From contig JAEEJZ010000003.1 of NCBI GenBank assembly GCA_016282145.1, forward strand, positions 1 to 41,091: a stretch of DNA of 41,091 nucleotides, read 5' to 3'. Shown here piece by piece: positions 1 to 6,802 of the stretch. Made by a program: the position numbers and the translations under genes. Under the pieces are notes generated by a model, which was not told the origin of the DNA, made no database searches, and worked only from the letters and a program-made list of their open reading frames with translations. This DNA is from Bacteroidales bacterium (GTDB taxonomy: Bacteria; Bacteroidota; Bacteroidia; Bacteroidales; UBA932). Position 1 is the first letter of the stretch; each line of letters starts with the position of its first letter.

Positions 1-485
1 CGGATTTCTATGTCGCGGGCCCACTGGAACGAGTAATTGCCGTTCAGGGTGAAGTTCTTGACCTTTACCCCTTTACAGTGCATAAAGATGTAATCGCCTT
101 CGTCGGCCTGGACATTCTCCAGTTCGATATCCGAGCAGCGCCAGAAGGTCTCTGCGGCGTGGGTGAAACGGACGTCCCGGAGCCTTGCTCCCTGAAATTC
201 CCGGAACATCTTCGGCGCCTCCACGAGGCAGTCCTGCATCTGCAGGCCGGAGGAATACCAGAGCGCCGCACGGGCCCCTTCCGTAAAGAGGCTGTCCTTT
301 ACGCTGAATCCCTTGCAGCACCAGAGCGGATACTTGCCCTCGAAACGGCAGCCCTCCACTTCGATACGGGCCGTCTCCTTCAGGGCCGACTCCCCTGCGT
401 GGATGACGACCTGTTCCAGGCGAAGGTCGCGCTCCGCATACAAGGGCCGCTCCCCGCCAAATTCAGTATTCTTGATAACTTTCAT
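1..485 (-). CDS. DUF3737 family protein (5' part, runs off the window)
   Basis: The frame is open from an ATG at 485 to the left edge of the window, giving the first 161 residues; the C-terminal half lies outside. The sequence has the short repeating polar/hydrophobic pattern of a right-handed beta-helix. Recurrent pieces such as 'VEGCRFEGKYPLWCCKG', 'VKDSLFTEGARAALWYS' and 'IFMHCKGVKVKNFTLNG' match what I know of DUF3737, a family of about 280 residues with no established function. No signal peptide is visible, so it is probably cytoplasmic. The start codon directly follows the rpmH terminator, and I see no convincing promoter, so expression could be read-through from rpmH. The family call is from recalled sequence pattern; the function is unknown. 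Confidence 0.8.
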   Translation of the reverse strand, partial: MKVIKNTEFGGERPLYAERDLRLEQVVIHAGESALKETARIEVEGCRFEGKYPLWCCKGFSVKDSLFTEGARAALWYSSGLQMQDCLVEAPKMFREFQGARLRDVRFTHAAETFWRCSDIELENVQADEGDYIFMHCKGVKVKNFTLNGNYSFQWARDIEI

Positions 486-493
486 CTGAAAAC

Positions 494-527
494 AAAAAAA
501 GCTATCCCATCTGTGAAGAGGAATAGC
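494..527 (-). terminator. Intrinsic terminator of rpmH
   Basis: On the minus strand an 8-bp stem (GCTATTCC with GGGATAGC, one G-U pair; plus-strand arms 501-508 and 520-527) is followed immediately by a run of seven T (494-500). It lies between the rpmH stop (566) and the DUF3737 start (485). A second small GC hairpin (CCGGC-CTT-GCCGG) lies just upstream of it in the transcript. Confidence 0.8.
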
Positions 528-565
528 GGTTTCTGACCGGCAAGGCCGGCAGATAACAGGAAACT

Positions 566-718
566 CTACCAGCGATCCTCGGAGGATACGGTAAGTTTCT
601 TGCGTCCGTGACGGCGACGGGCGGCGAGCACCCTGCGGCCGTTGGCGGAGCTCATACGCACGCGGAAGCCATGCTTGTTGACCCGCTTGCGGTTGGAAGG
701 TTGATAAGTCCGTTTCAT
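566..718 (-). CDS. rpmH: 50S ribosomal protein L34
   Basis: A 50-residue, very basic protein beginning [18 protein letters not shown] and containing the [19 protein letters not shown] block that is diagnostic of bacterial L34. It is a structural protein of the large ribosomal subunit that binds 23S rRNA. The length fits the family; Bacteroidota L34 has a slightly longer C-terminal tail, here [11 protein letters not shown]. It is transcribed from its own promoter (boxes at 754-761 and 782-785), which lies in the 3' end of rsmG, and is closed by the hairpin at 494-527, so it is probably monocistronic. The usual neighbours rnpA and dnaA are not in the window. Confidence 0.97.
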   Translation of the reverse strand: MKRTYQPSNRKRVNKHGFRVRMSSANGRRVLAARRRHGRKKLTVSSEDRW

Positions 719-753
719 TGTATCTGTGTTTTATTTTTCCAAAATTGGGAGTG

Positions 754-785
754 CAAAGGTAAACAATTCAAATCTCAATTACAAA
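754..785 (-). promoter_or_regulatory. rpmH promoter (-33 TTTG, -7 TACCTTTG)
   Basis: Reading the minus strand, TTTG (782-785) is followed after exactly 20 bp by TACCTTTG (754-761), the Bacteroidota primary sigma consensus. The predicted transcript start leaves a leader of about 30 nt before the rpmH ATG at 718. The -33 box is inside the last codons of rsmG. Confidence 0.75.
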
Positions 786-1376
786 TTTTCCTGCGAAATA
801 TTCATCCGGCAGCCAGCGGCTGATTTCCCAAACCCGTACAAAGGCCGCTTCGCGGCGGGATTTCCGCAGGTAATCAGCGATTTCCGAGTGGACGTCGCCG
901 CCCTTCAGACAGATGAGGCCCTGCGAATACAGCCGTGACGACCAGCCCCACAGAACGTCCAGGGGCGCAACGGCACGGGAGACCACCCAGTCGTACTTTT
1001 CGGTCAGCGTCTCCGCCCGGGCGTTCACGCATTCCACGTTCTGCAGTCCGAGTTCCGAAGCCACGGCCGAGGCCACCTTGATTTTTTTGCCCACCGAATC
1101 CACCAGGGTGAAATGCACGGAGGGGAAGGCCATCGCCAGCGGAATCCCCGGGAAACCGCCGCCGGTCCCCAGGTCCAGCACCTTCACTCCCCCCGCCTGC
1201 CAGGCGGCGTACACCTCCGGGCGGACAGTGCGCAGATACTCCGCAATGCAGAGGGAATGCTGGATATGATGCTCGTAGAGGTGGTCGATATCCTTGCGGG
1301 ACACGACATTGATTTTCGCGTTCCACTCCCGGTAAAGTTCCGTCATCCGGGTATAATCCTCAGCCCTCATCCTCAT
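768..1376 (-). CDS. rsmG: 16S rRNA (guanine-527-N7)-methyltransferase RsmG
   Basis: A 202-residue class I SAM methyltransferase. The SAM-binding loop VLDLGTGGGFPGIPLAM lies near residues 65-82, followed by the acidic strand end FTLVDSVGKKIKVA. The N-terminal helical segment with the R-K-D-I-D-H-LYEHHI-HSL pattern is typical of RsmG/GidB. The enzyme methylates N7 of G527 in the 530 loop of 16S rRNA. The start is ATG 1376 (a second ATG at 1370 is equally usable). The first 17 bp overlap the end of the sigma-factor gene, so it is probably translated from the polA-sigma-rsmG transcript. The length is close to the family norm. Confidence 0.96.
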   Translation of the reverse strand: MRMRAEDYTRMTELYREWNAKINVVSRKDIDHLYEHHIQHSLCIAEYLRTVRPEVYAAWQAGGVKVLDLGTGGGFPGIPLAMAFPSVHFTLVDSVGKKIKVASAVASELGLQNVECVNARAETLTEKYDWVVSRAVAPLDVLWGWSSRLYSQGLICLKGGDVHSEIADYLRKSRREAAFVRVWEISRWLPDEYFAGKFVIEI

Positions 1377-1956
1377 TATCTTTCATTTGTTCGATCAGCG
1401 CCTTGGCACGGCGGATGCGGGTCCGCACGGTATTCAGTTCCAGACCCATCTCCTCGGCAATCTCCTGATATTGCAGCCCGTCCACGAGCCGGCGGCGCGC
1501 CACCTCCCGGTAGAGTGCCGGAAGTCCCTCGATGCAGGCCAGTTTCTTGGCGTCGTCCTCGTCCCGGATAATCGTTTCGATGGGCGAAGGCGCCTCGCTG
1601 CCCAGACCTTCCACGCCCGTCGCTCCCGTCGCATCGTCGATGCGGACATACTTGCTGCGCAGGCGGTTTTCCTGTTCCAGCGTATCGAGGGCCGTATTGT
1701 GCGCGATGGTCTTGAGCCAGGTGAAGAAACGGCTCTTCTCACTGTCGAAACTGCCGATCTGCCGGAAGGCCTTCTCAAAACTGCGGGAGCAGATATCGTC
1801 CAGGTAGAAATCGTCCAGATTCCGGATGAGCCCGCGCAGATAGACCTTCAGGGCATCCGCGTGGGTATCCCAGAGCCGGGTGAACGCCCGCGCGTCCCCC
1901 GCTGCCGCCAGTGCGGCCAGTTCGTCAATGGGCCTCGAGCCAGGTTCTTCCTTCAT
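1360..1956 (-). CDS. Sigma-70 family (ECF-type) RNA polymerase sigma factor
   Basis: A 198-residue protein with the two-domain layout of an ECF sigma factor. Region 2 lies about residues 20-95 (LDDFYLDDICSRSFEKAF, then FDSEKSRFFTWLKTIAHN). A polar linker of about 45 residues follows, then region 4 at about 140-195 with the helix-turn-helix LQYQEIAEEMGLELNTVRTR. It would direct RNA polymerase to a specific promoter set. No anti-sigma factor or receptor gene is adjacent, which is unusual for the group. Instead it overlaps polA by 32 bp upstream and rsmG by 17 bp downstream, suggesting constitutive co-expression. Its target promoters cannot be inferred from the sequence. Confidence 0.9.
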   Translation of the reverse strand: MKEEPGSRPIDELAALAAAGDARAFTRLWDTHADALKVYLRGLIRNLDDFYLDDICSRSFEKAFRQIGSFDSEKSRFFTWLKTIAHNTALDTLEQENRLRSKYVRIDDATGATGVEGLGSEAPSPIETIIRDEDDAKKLACIEGLPALYREVARRRLVDGLQYQEIAEEMGLELNTVRTRIRRAKALIEQMKDNEDEG

Positions 1957-4528
1957 TACATTCTACGGTTAAAGGGACATCGAGCGTCATCGCGGACTCC
2001 ATCTCCCGGACCAGCAGTTCCTTCACGGCGGAAATCTCCGCACGGGGCACTTCCAGCAGCAGCTCATCGTGGATCTGGAGCACCAGGCGGCTTTGCAGCC
2101 CCGCCTCGTCGAGCGCCCGCTGGACGCGGATCATCGCCAGTTTGATAATGTCCGCCGCCGTACCCTGGATGGGGGCGTTCACGGCATTGCGCTCCGCCAC
2201 CGCCACGATATTGCGGTTATGGGAATGCAACTCCGGAATATAGCGCCGACGGCCCGAAAGGGTCTGCACATAGCCTTCGCGGCGGGCAAAAGCAAGGGTT
2301 TCGTCGATAAAGCCGCGAATCGCGGGGAACGACGCGAAATAATCTTCGATCAGGGAGGCAGCCTCGGCACGCGAGCATTGCAGGCGCTGCGCGAGCCCGA
2401 AGGAGGAAATGCCGTACATAATGCCGAAATTGGCCGTTTTCGCCATCCGGCGCTGATCCGCGGTCACCGCTTCGAGCGGCACCCGGAAAATCTTCGACGC
2501 CGTGGCGGCGTGCACGTCCACCCCTGCGCGGAAAGCAGCCTTGAGGTGCTCGTCTCCGCTAAGGTGCGCCATCACGCGCAGTTCGATCTGCGAATAGTCG
2601 GCGCTCATCATCACCGCATCCGGCATTCCGGGCACGAAGGCCTTGCGGATATTGCGGCCCTCCTCGGTACGGATGGGGATATTCTGCAGGTTCGGAGACG
2701 AGGACGAAAGCCGCCCCGTCGCCGTAAGCGCCTGGTTGAAGGTCGTGTGCACCCTTCCGTCAAGCGGCGATACATAGCCCGGGAAGGGTTCGATATAGGT
2801 CGAAAGCAGTTTCTTCAGGCCCCGGTAATTCAGGATTTCCGCGATGATGGGGCTGCGGTCCGAGAGCGCCTGCAAGGTCTCCTCGTCCGTTGGCCAGCTG
2901 CCCTTGGCGGGCTTTTTCGCCCGGGGATCCAGTTTCAGTTTCCCGAATATCACCTCGCCGATCTGCTTGGGCGACGAGACATTGAGCTCCGGCTCCCCCG
3001 CCATCTCCCGCACCTTCGCTTCGCTCTCCCGGACACGGGAACGCAGGTCCCGGGCAAAATCCTCCAGCGAAGCCAGGTCGATCTTCACGCCGGTACGCTC
3101 CATCCGCGCCAGCACGCGCATCAGCGGTTCTTCGATCTCCGTATAGAGTTGCAGCAATGAGGCGGAAGACCGCAATTCCCGCAGCAGGGCTTCCGAAAGC
3201 AGCAGGGCCAGCCGCGCGTCGCGCAGGTAATCGTGCGCCCCTGCAGCAGGCTCCTCATCGAAAAGCGAGAGCGTCTGAAGCTGCGCCGGGGCTTCTTCCT
3301 CCAGGCCGAGATAGGCCGCGCAGAGCTGCGAAAAGTCGTGGGAACGCTCCGGATTGAGCAGATAATGCATCAGCGCCGTATCCAGCAGCCTTCCGCGGGG
3401 GACGATATCCTTTTCAGCGAGCGACTTGAGCAGGGACTTGAGCGCATCGCCGCAGATTTCGACGGAAGCATCCTCCCAAAGGGGCAGGAACGCCTCGACG
3501 GAGCCTTGGGCCGCCGCATCCCCTGCCGCCGCATAGAGCGTATCCCCTTCCAGCCGCAGGCCGCAGCGCTTCTTTTCCCGGGCGATACGGCAGAGCTGCC
3601 GCGCATCGGTTTCCCGGTAACTGGCGTCCGCTTTCTCCTGCTTGGGAGCCGGTGCCTCAGGAACAGGGCCGACGGGCAGTTTGCGCCGCAGCGAGTTGAA
3701 TTCGTAAAGGTCGAAAAGTTCCCCGACCGCCGCCGCATCGGGGCTTTGCAGCCGCAACGCCTCCGTCGGCAGATCGAGCTCCATATCGGTCTTGATGGTC
3801 ACGAGTTCCTTGCTCAGGGCGATATGCCCCCGCGCCGCTTCGAACATCGCCTGCTGCTTTTCGCTCAATTCGGCCAGGTGTTCGTAGATGGCCTCCACGC
3901 TGCCGTAGCGGGCGAGCAGTTTCGACGCTCCTACCTCGCCGACGCCCTTGACGCCGGGCACATTATCGGAAGCATCGCCGCAGATCGCCAGCAAATCAAT
4001 GATTTGCAGAGGATTTTCGATGCCGTATTTTTCGCAGATGCGCGCCGGATCATAGATATCCGCCTCCCCGCCCTTTCCGGGCTTGTACTGGAGGATATGC
4101 TCCTCGATGAGCTGCCCGTAGTCCTTGTCCGGGGTTACCATGAAGACTTCCAGCCCTTCGCGGGCACAGCGTTTGGCCATCGAGCCGATGACATCGTCCG
4201 CTTCGAAACCCGGGACCATCAGGGACGGGATACGCAGGGCGGCGCAAATCTTCTGCAGGGGCTCCAGCGCGTCGATGACCGGCTGCGGAGTCTCCCCGCG
4301 GTTAGCCTTGTAGAGCGGGTAAAGTTGATTCCGGAAGGTCCCGCCCGGCGGGTCGAAAGCCACGCCGATATGCGTCGGAGCCTCCTTCTCGATGAGTTCC
4401 AGCAGATACTTCGTGAAACCGAAGAGAATGGAGGTGTCCATCCCCTTGGAATTCAGCATCGGACGCCCGGCAAAGGCGTAATACATCTTGAATATCAGGG
4501 CATGTCCGTCCAGCAGGAAAAGTCTCAT
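1925..4528 (-). CDS. polA: DNA polymerase I
   Basis: An 867-residue family A polymerase. The 5'-nuclease domain comes first (LFLLDGHALIFKMYYAF, GFEADDVIGSMAKR, TPDKDYG, CGDASDNVPGVKGVGEVGASKLL with the helix-hairpin-helix). A degenerate 3'-5' exonuclease-like domain follows at about residues 300-420, then the polymerase domain with motif A (ADYSQIELRVMAHLSGD), motif B (RRMAKTANFGIMYGISSFG) and motif C (LQIHDELLLEVP). It acts in Okazaki fragment processing and repair. The DxE motif expected for proofreading exonuclease motif I and the aspartate of motif II are not visible, so proofreading is probably lost. I chose ATG 4528 because the protein then begins MRLFLLDG; the upstream in-frame start at 4588 would lie beyond the promoter. 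It is first gene of the polA-sigma-rsmG group. Confidence 0.97.
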   Translation of the reverse strand: MRLFLLDGHALIFKMYYAFAGRPMLNSKGMDTSILFGFTKYLLELIEKEAPTHIGVAFDPPGGTFRNQLYPLYKANRGETPQPVIDALEPLQKICAALRIPSLMVPGFEADDVIGSMAKRCAREGLEVFMVTPDKDYGQLIEEHILQYKPGKGGEADIYDPARICEKYGIENPLQIIDLLAICGDASDNVPGVKGVGEVGASKLLARYGSVEAIYEHLAELSEKQQAMFEAARGHIALSKELVTIKTDMELDLPTEALRLQSPDAAAVGELFDLYEFNSLRRKLPVGPVPEAPAPKQEKADASYRETDARQLCRIAREKKRCGLRLEGDTLYAAAGDAAAQGSVEAFLPLWEDASVEICGDALKSLLKSLAEKDIVPRGRLLDTALMHYLLNPERSHDFSQLCAAYLGLEEEAPAQLQTLSLFDEEPAAGAHDYLRDARLALLLSEALLRELRSSASLLQLYTEIEEPLMRVLARMERTGVKIDLASLEDFARDLRSRVRESEAKVREMAGEPELNVSSPKQIGEVIFGKLKLDPRAKKPAKGSWPTDEETLQALSDRSPIIAEILNYRGLKKLLSTYIEPFPGYVSPLDGRVHTTFNQALTATGRLSSSSPNLQNIPIRTEEGRNIRKAFVPGMPDAVMMSADYSQIELRVMAHLSGDEHLKAAFRAGVDVHAATASKIFRVPLEAVTADQRRMAKTANFGIMYGISSFGLAQRLQCSRAEAASLIEDYFASFPAIRGFIDETLAFARREGYVQTLSGRRRYIPELHSHNRNIVAVAERNAVNAPIQGTAADIIKLAMIRVQRALDEAGLQSRLVLQIHDELLLEVPRAEISAVKELLVREMESAMTLDVPLTVECNEGRTWLEAH

Positions 4529-4533
4529 AAATG

Positions 4534-4541
4534 CAAATATA
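4534..4541 (-). promoter_or_regulatory. polA -7 box TATATTTG
   Basis: On the minus strand TATATTTG ends five bases before the polA ATG at 4528, so the predicted mRNA begins at or next to the start codon. No clear TTTG -33 box is seen at the right distance. It faces away from the msbA-like -7 box at 4555-4562, 13 bp away. Confidence 0.6.
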
Positions 4542-4554
4542 GTTGAAAATTTGT

Positions 4555-4562
4555 TATCTTTG
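4555..4562 (+). promoter_or_regulatory. -7 box TATCTTTG of the ABC exporter gene
   Basis: TATCTTTG ends six bases before ATG 4569, again predicting a leaderless or nearly leaderless mRNA. The -33 position would fall on the polA -7 box, so the two divergent promoters probably exclude each other. Confidence 0.6.
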
Positions 4563-4568
4563 TGGTTT

Positions 4569-6401
4569 ATGAAGGAATTTTGGAACATGATGTCACGCTA
4601 TGTCCGTCCCTACGGGAAATACCTCGGCGGGTCGGTCATCCTGAGTATCTTTTCCGCCATCTTCAACATTTTCTCCTTCACCCTTATCATCCCCATCCTA
4701 CGCATCCTCTTCAAGCTGGAAGAGGGGGTTTATAACTACATTCCCTGGGATGCGGATGTCTCCATCAAGGAAAAAGCGCTGGGCAACCTGTACGCCTTCG
4801 TTTCCGAATTCATGCAGATTCACGGCGCCGGCAGTACCCTCTTCGCCCTCTGCCTCTTCCTCTGCGTGATCACCCTCCTCAAGACCGCCTGCTACTTCGG
4901 GGCCTCCGCGGTGATGGTGCCCATCCGCACCGGCATCGTCAAGGACCTGCGGATGCAACTCTACCGGAAACTGCTGTCACTGCCCATCGGCTTCTTCAGC
5001 GCGGAACGGCGCGGCGACATCATCGCCCGTATGAGCGGTGACGTCCAGGAGGTGGAGAACTCCATCACCGCCTCCATCGAGATGCTGCTCAAGAACCCCA
5101 TCCTGATTATCTTCTATATGGGGACCCTGTTCTTCATCTCCTGGAAACTGACGGTGTTCGTCCTGGTCTTCGCCCCGCTCATGCTGCTGGTCATGAGTGC
5201 CATCGCCCGCAAGCTCAAGGCCACTTCCACGGAGGCCCAGGCCCTGTGGAGCGATACGATGAGCCAGGTGGACGAAACGCTCGGCGGGTTGCGCGTCATC
5301 AAGGCCTTCCTGGCGGAGACGCTGATGATCCGCCGTTTCGGGCACGTCACCGAGGCGATGCGGCGTAAGAACAACCGCGTCTGGATCCGGCAGGCCAGCG
5401 CCCATCCCGTGAGCGAATTCCTCGGGACGGTGATGATTTCCATCGTGATGGGATTCGGCGGGTCGCTGATCCTGTCGAGCCATAATTTCATCGACGCTCC
5501 TACCTTTATCTTTTATATGGTGATGCTCTACAGCGTCATCCAGCCCATCAAAGACCTGGCCCGGGCCGCCTACGGCATTCCCAAGGGACTCGCTTCCATG
5601 GAGCGCATCGACCGCATCCTGAATGCCGAGAACCCGATCCGCGAAGCGGAGCATCCGCTGAAAGTGGAAGGGCTGAAAGAAGGTCTGCGTTTCGAGAAGG
5701 TCTGCTTCAGTTACGAGGACGGGAAACAGGTCCTGCGGGACATCGACCTGGATATCAAAAAGGGCCAGACCGTCGCGATCGTCGGGGCCTCGGGCGCGGG
5801 TAAATCGACGCTCGTGGACCTGATCCCCAGGTTCTGGGACCCCGACGGAGGCCGCATCACCCTTGACGGGATGCCGCTGACGGAACTCAGCATCGCGTCC
5901 CTGCGCTCCCTCGTCGGCTATGTCAACCAGGAGCCCATCCTTTTCAACGACAGCATTTTCCGCAACATCGCCTTTGCCAGGCCCGAGGCTTCCCGGGAGG
6001 AAGTCGAACAGGCGGCGCGTATCGCAAACGCCCACGATTTCATTATGGAAAAGGAAGAGGGCTATGAGACCAACATCGGCGACCGCGGCGTCAAATTGAG
6101 CGGCGGACAGCGCCAGCGCCTCAGCATCGCCCGCGCGGTGCTCAAGAATCCGCCCATCCTGATTCTGGATGAGGCCACGGCATCGCTGGACACCGAATCC
6201 GAACGGGCGGTACAGGAGGCCCTGGAGCACCTGATGAGCGGACGCACCACCATCGCCATCGCCCACCGCCTCTCCACCATCAAGAATGCAGATGTCATCA
6301 TCGTGATGGATGAAGGCCGCATCGTGGAAAAAGGAAAGCATGAAGAATTGCTCGCCAAAGACGGTTATTATAAGAAACTCAACGATATGCAGGCCCTATG
6401 A
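4569..6401 (+). CDS. MsbA-like ABC exporter (fused membrane and ATPase domains)
   Basis: A 610-residue half-transporter. The N-terminal two thirds holds an ABC type I exporter membrane domain with about six transmembrane helices (for example YLGGSVILSIFSAIFNIFSF and LTVFVLVFAPLMLLVMSAIA). The C-terminal ATPase has Walker A GASGAGKST, signature LSGGQRQRLSIARA, Walker B PPILILDEATASLD and the switch histidine in IAIAHRLSTI. As a homodimer in the inner membrane it would export a hydrophobic substrate. Lipid A (MsbA) is the best guess in this phylum, but drug exporters look similar, so I give no symbol. The start is ATG 4569 (MKEFWNM), because longer versions would begin inside polA and upstream of the promoter. 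The stop overlaps the next start by 4 bp. Confidence 0.92.
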   Translation: MKEFWNMMSRYVRPYGKYLGGSVILSIFSAIFNIFSFTLIIPILRILFKLEEGVYNYIPWDADVSIKEKALGNLYAFVSEFMQIHGAGSTLFALCLFLCVITLLKTACYFGASAVMVPIRTGIVKDLRMQLYRKLLSLPIGFFSAERRGDIIARMSGDVQEVENSITASIEMLLKNPILIIFYMGTLFFISWKLTVFVLVFAPLMLLVMSAIARKLKATSTEAQALWSDTMSQVDETLGGLRVIKAFLAETLMIRRFGHVTEAMRRKNNRVWIRQASAHPVSEFLGTVMISIVMGFGGSLILSSHNFIDAPTFIFYMVMLYSVIQPIKDLARAAYGIPKGLASMERIDRILNAENPIREAEHPLKVEGLKEGLRFEKVCFSYEDGKQVLRDIDLDIKKGQTVAIVGASGAGKSTLVDLIPRFWDPDGGRITLDGMPLTELSIASLRSLVGYVNQEPILFNDSIFRNIAFARPEASREEVEQAARIANAHDFIMEKEEGYETNIGDRGVKLSGGQRQRLSIARAVLKNPPILILDEATASLDTESERAVQEALEHLMSGRTTIAIAHRLSTIKNADVIIVMDEGRIVEKGKHEELLAKDGYYKKLNDMQAL

Positions 6402-6802
6402 TCCGTGCTGAGAGAAAAAGACTTTTGTACAGGGTGTTGATGTTGCTATACCTCGTGGCCGTCTGTCTGCTCTGTTTTGCCAATCTTGGGAATATGGGGC
6501 CGCAGGAGCAGATCTGGGGCATGCCGACAGATAAGCTGGCCCACTTCCTTCTCTTCCTCCCCTTCCCCCTGCTGGCCTGGGGATGCACGCTGTCGGAAAA
6601 GGAAAGCGTTCCCCGCATACTGGGCCTCATCCTGCTCTTTTTCCTGCTGGGTGCCGCGTTGGGCTTCAGCACGGAATACATTCAGGACTATCTGCCTAAC
6701 CGCAGACGGGACACGATGGATTTCCTGGCCGACCTCTGCGGCATCACCGCCGCCAGCCTGTCCCTGATGATCTATAAACTATGCAGGCCAAAAGAAGCTT
6801 AG
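6398..6802 (+). CDS. VanZ-like family membrane protein
   Basis: A 134-residue protein with about four transmembrane segments (LYRVLMLLYLVAVCLLCFA; AHFLLFLPFPLLAWGC; ILGLILLFFLLGAALGFS; LADLCGITAASLSLMIY). It carries the family signature DKLAHF in the first loop and the E-Y-I-Q-D-Y-LPNRRRDTMDFLAD segment near the C terminus. VanZ-like proteins are integral inner-membrane proteins; VanZ itself gives low teicoplanin resistance, and the role of the many homologues is unknown. ATG 6398 overlaps the exporter stop (ATGA), and the last 22 bp overlap the next gene, so all three are probably one transcript. I see no other van genes here, so I do not infer antibiotic resistance. Confidence 0.85.
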   Translation: MIRAERKRLLYRVLMLLYLVAVCLLCFANLGNMGPQEQIWGMPTDKLAHFLLFLPFPLLAWGCTLSEKESVPRILGLILLFFLLGAALGFSTEYIQDYLPNRRRDTMDFLADLCGITAASLSLMIYKLCRPKEA

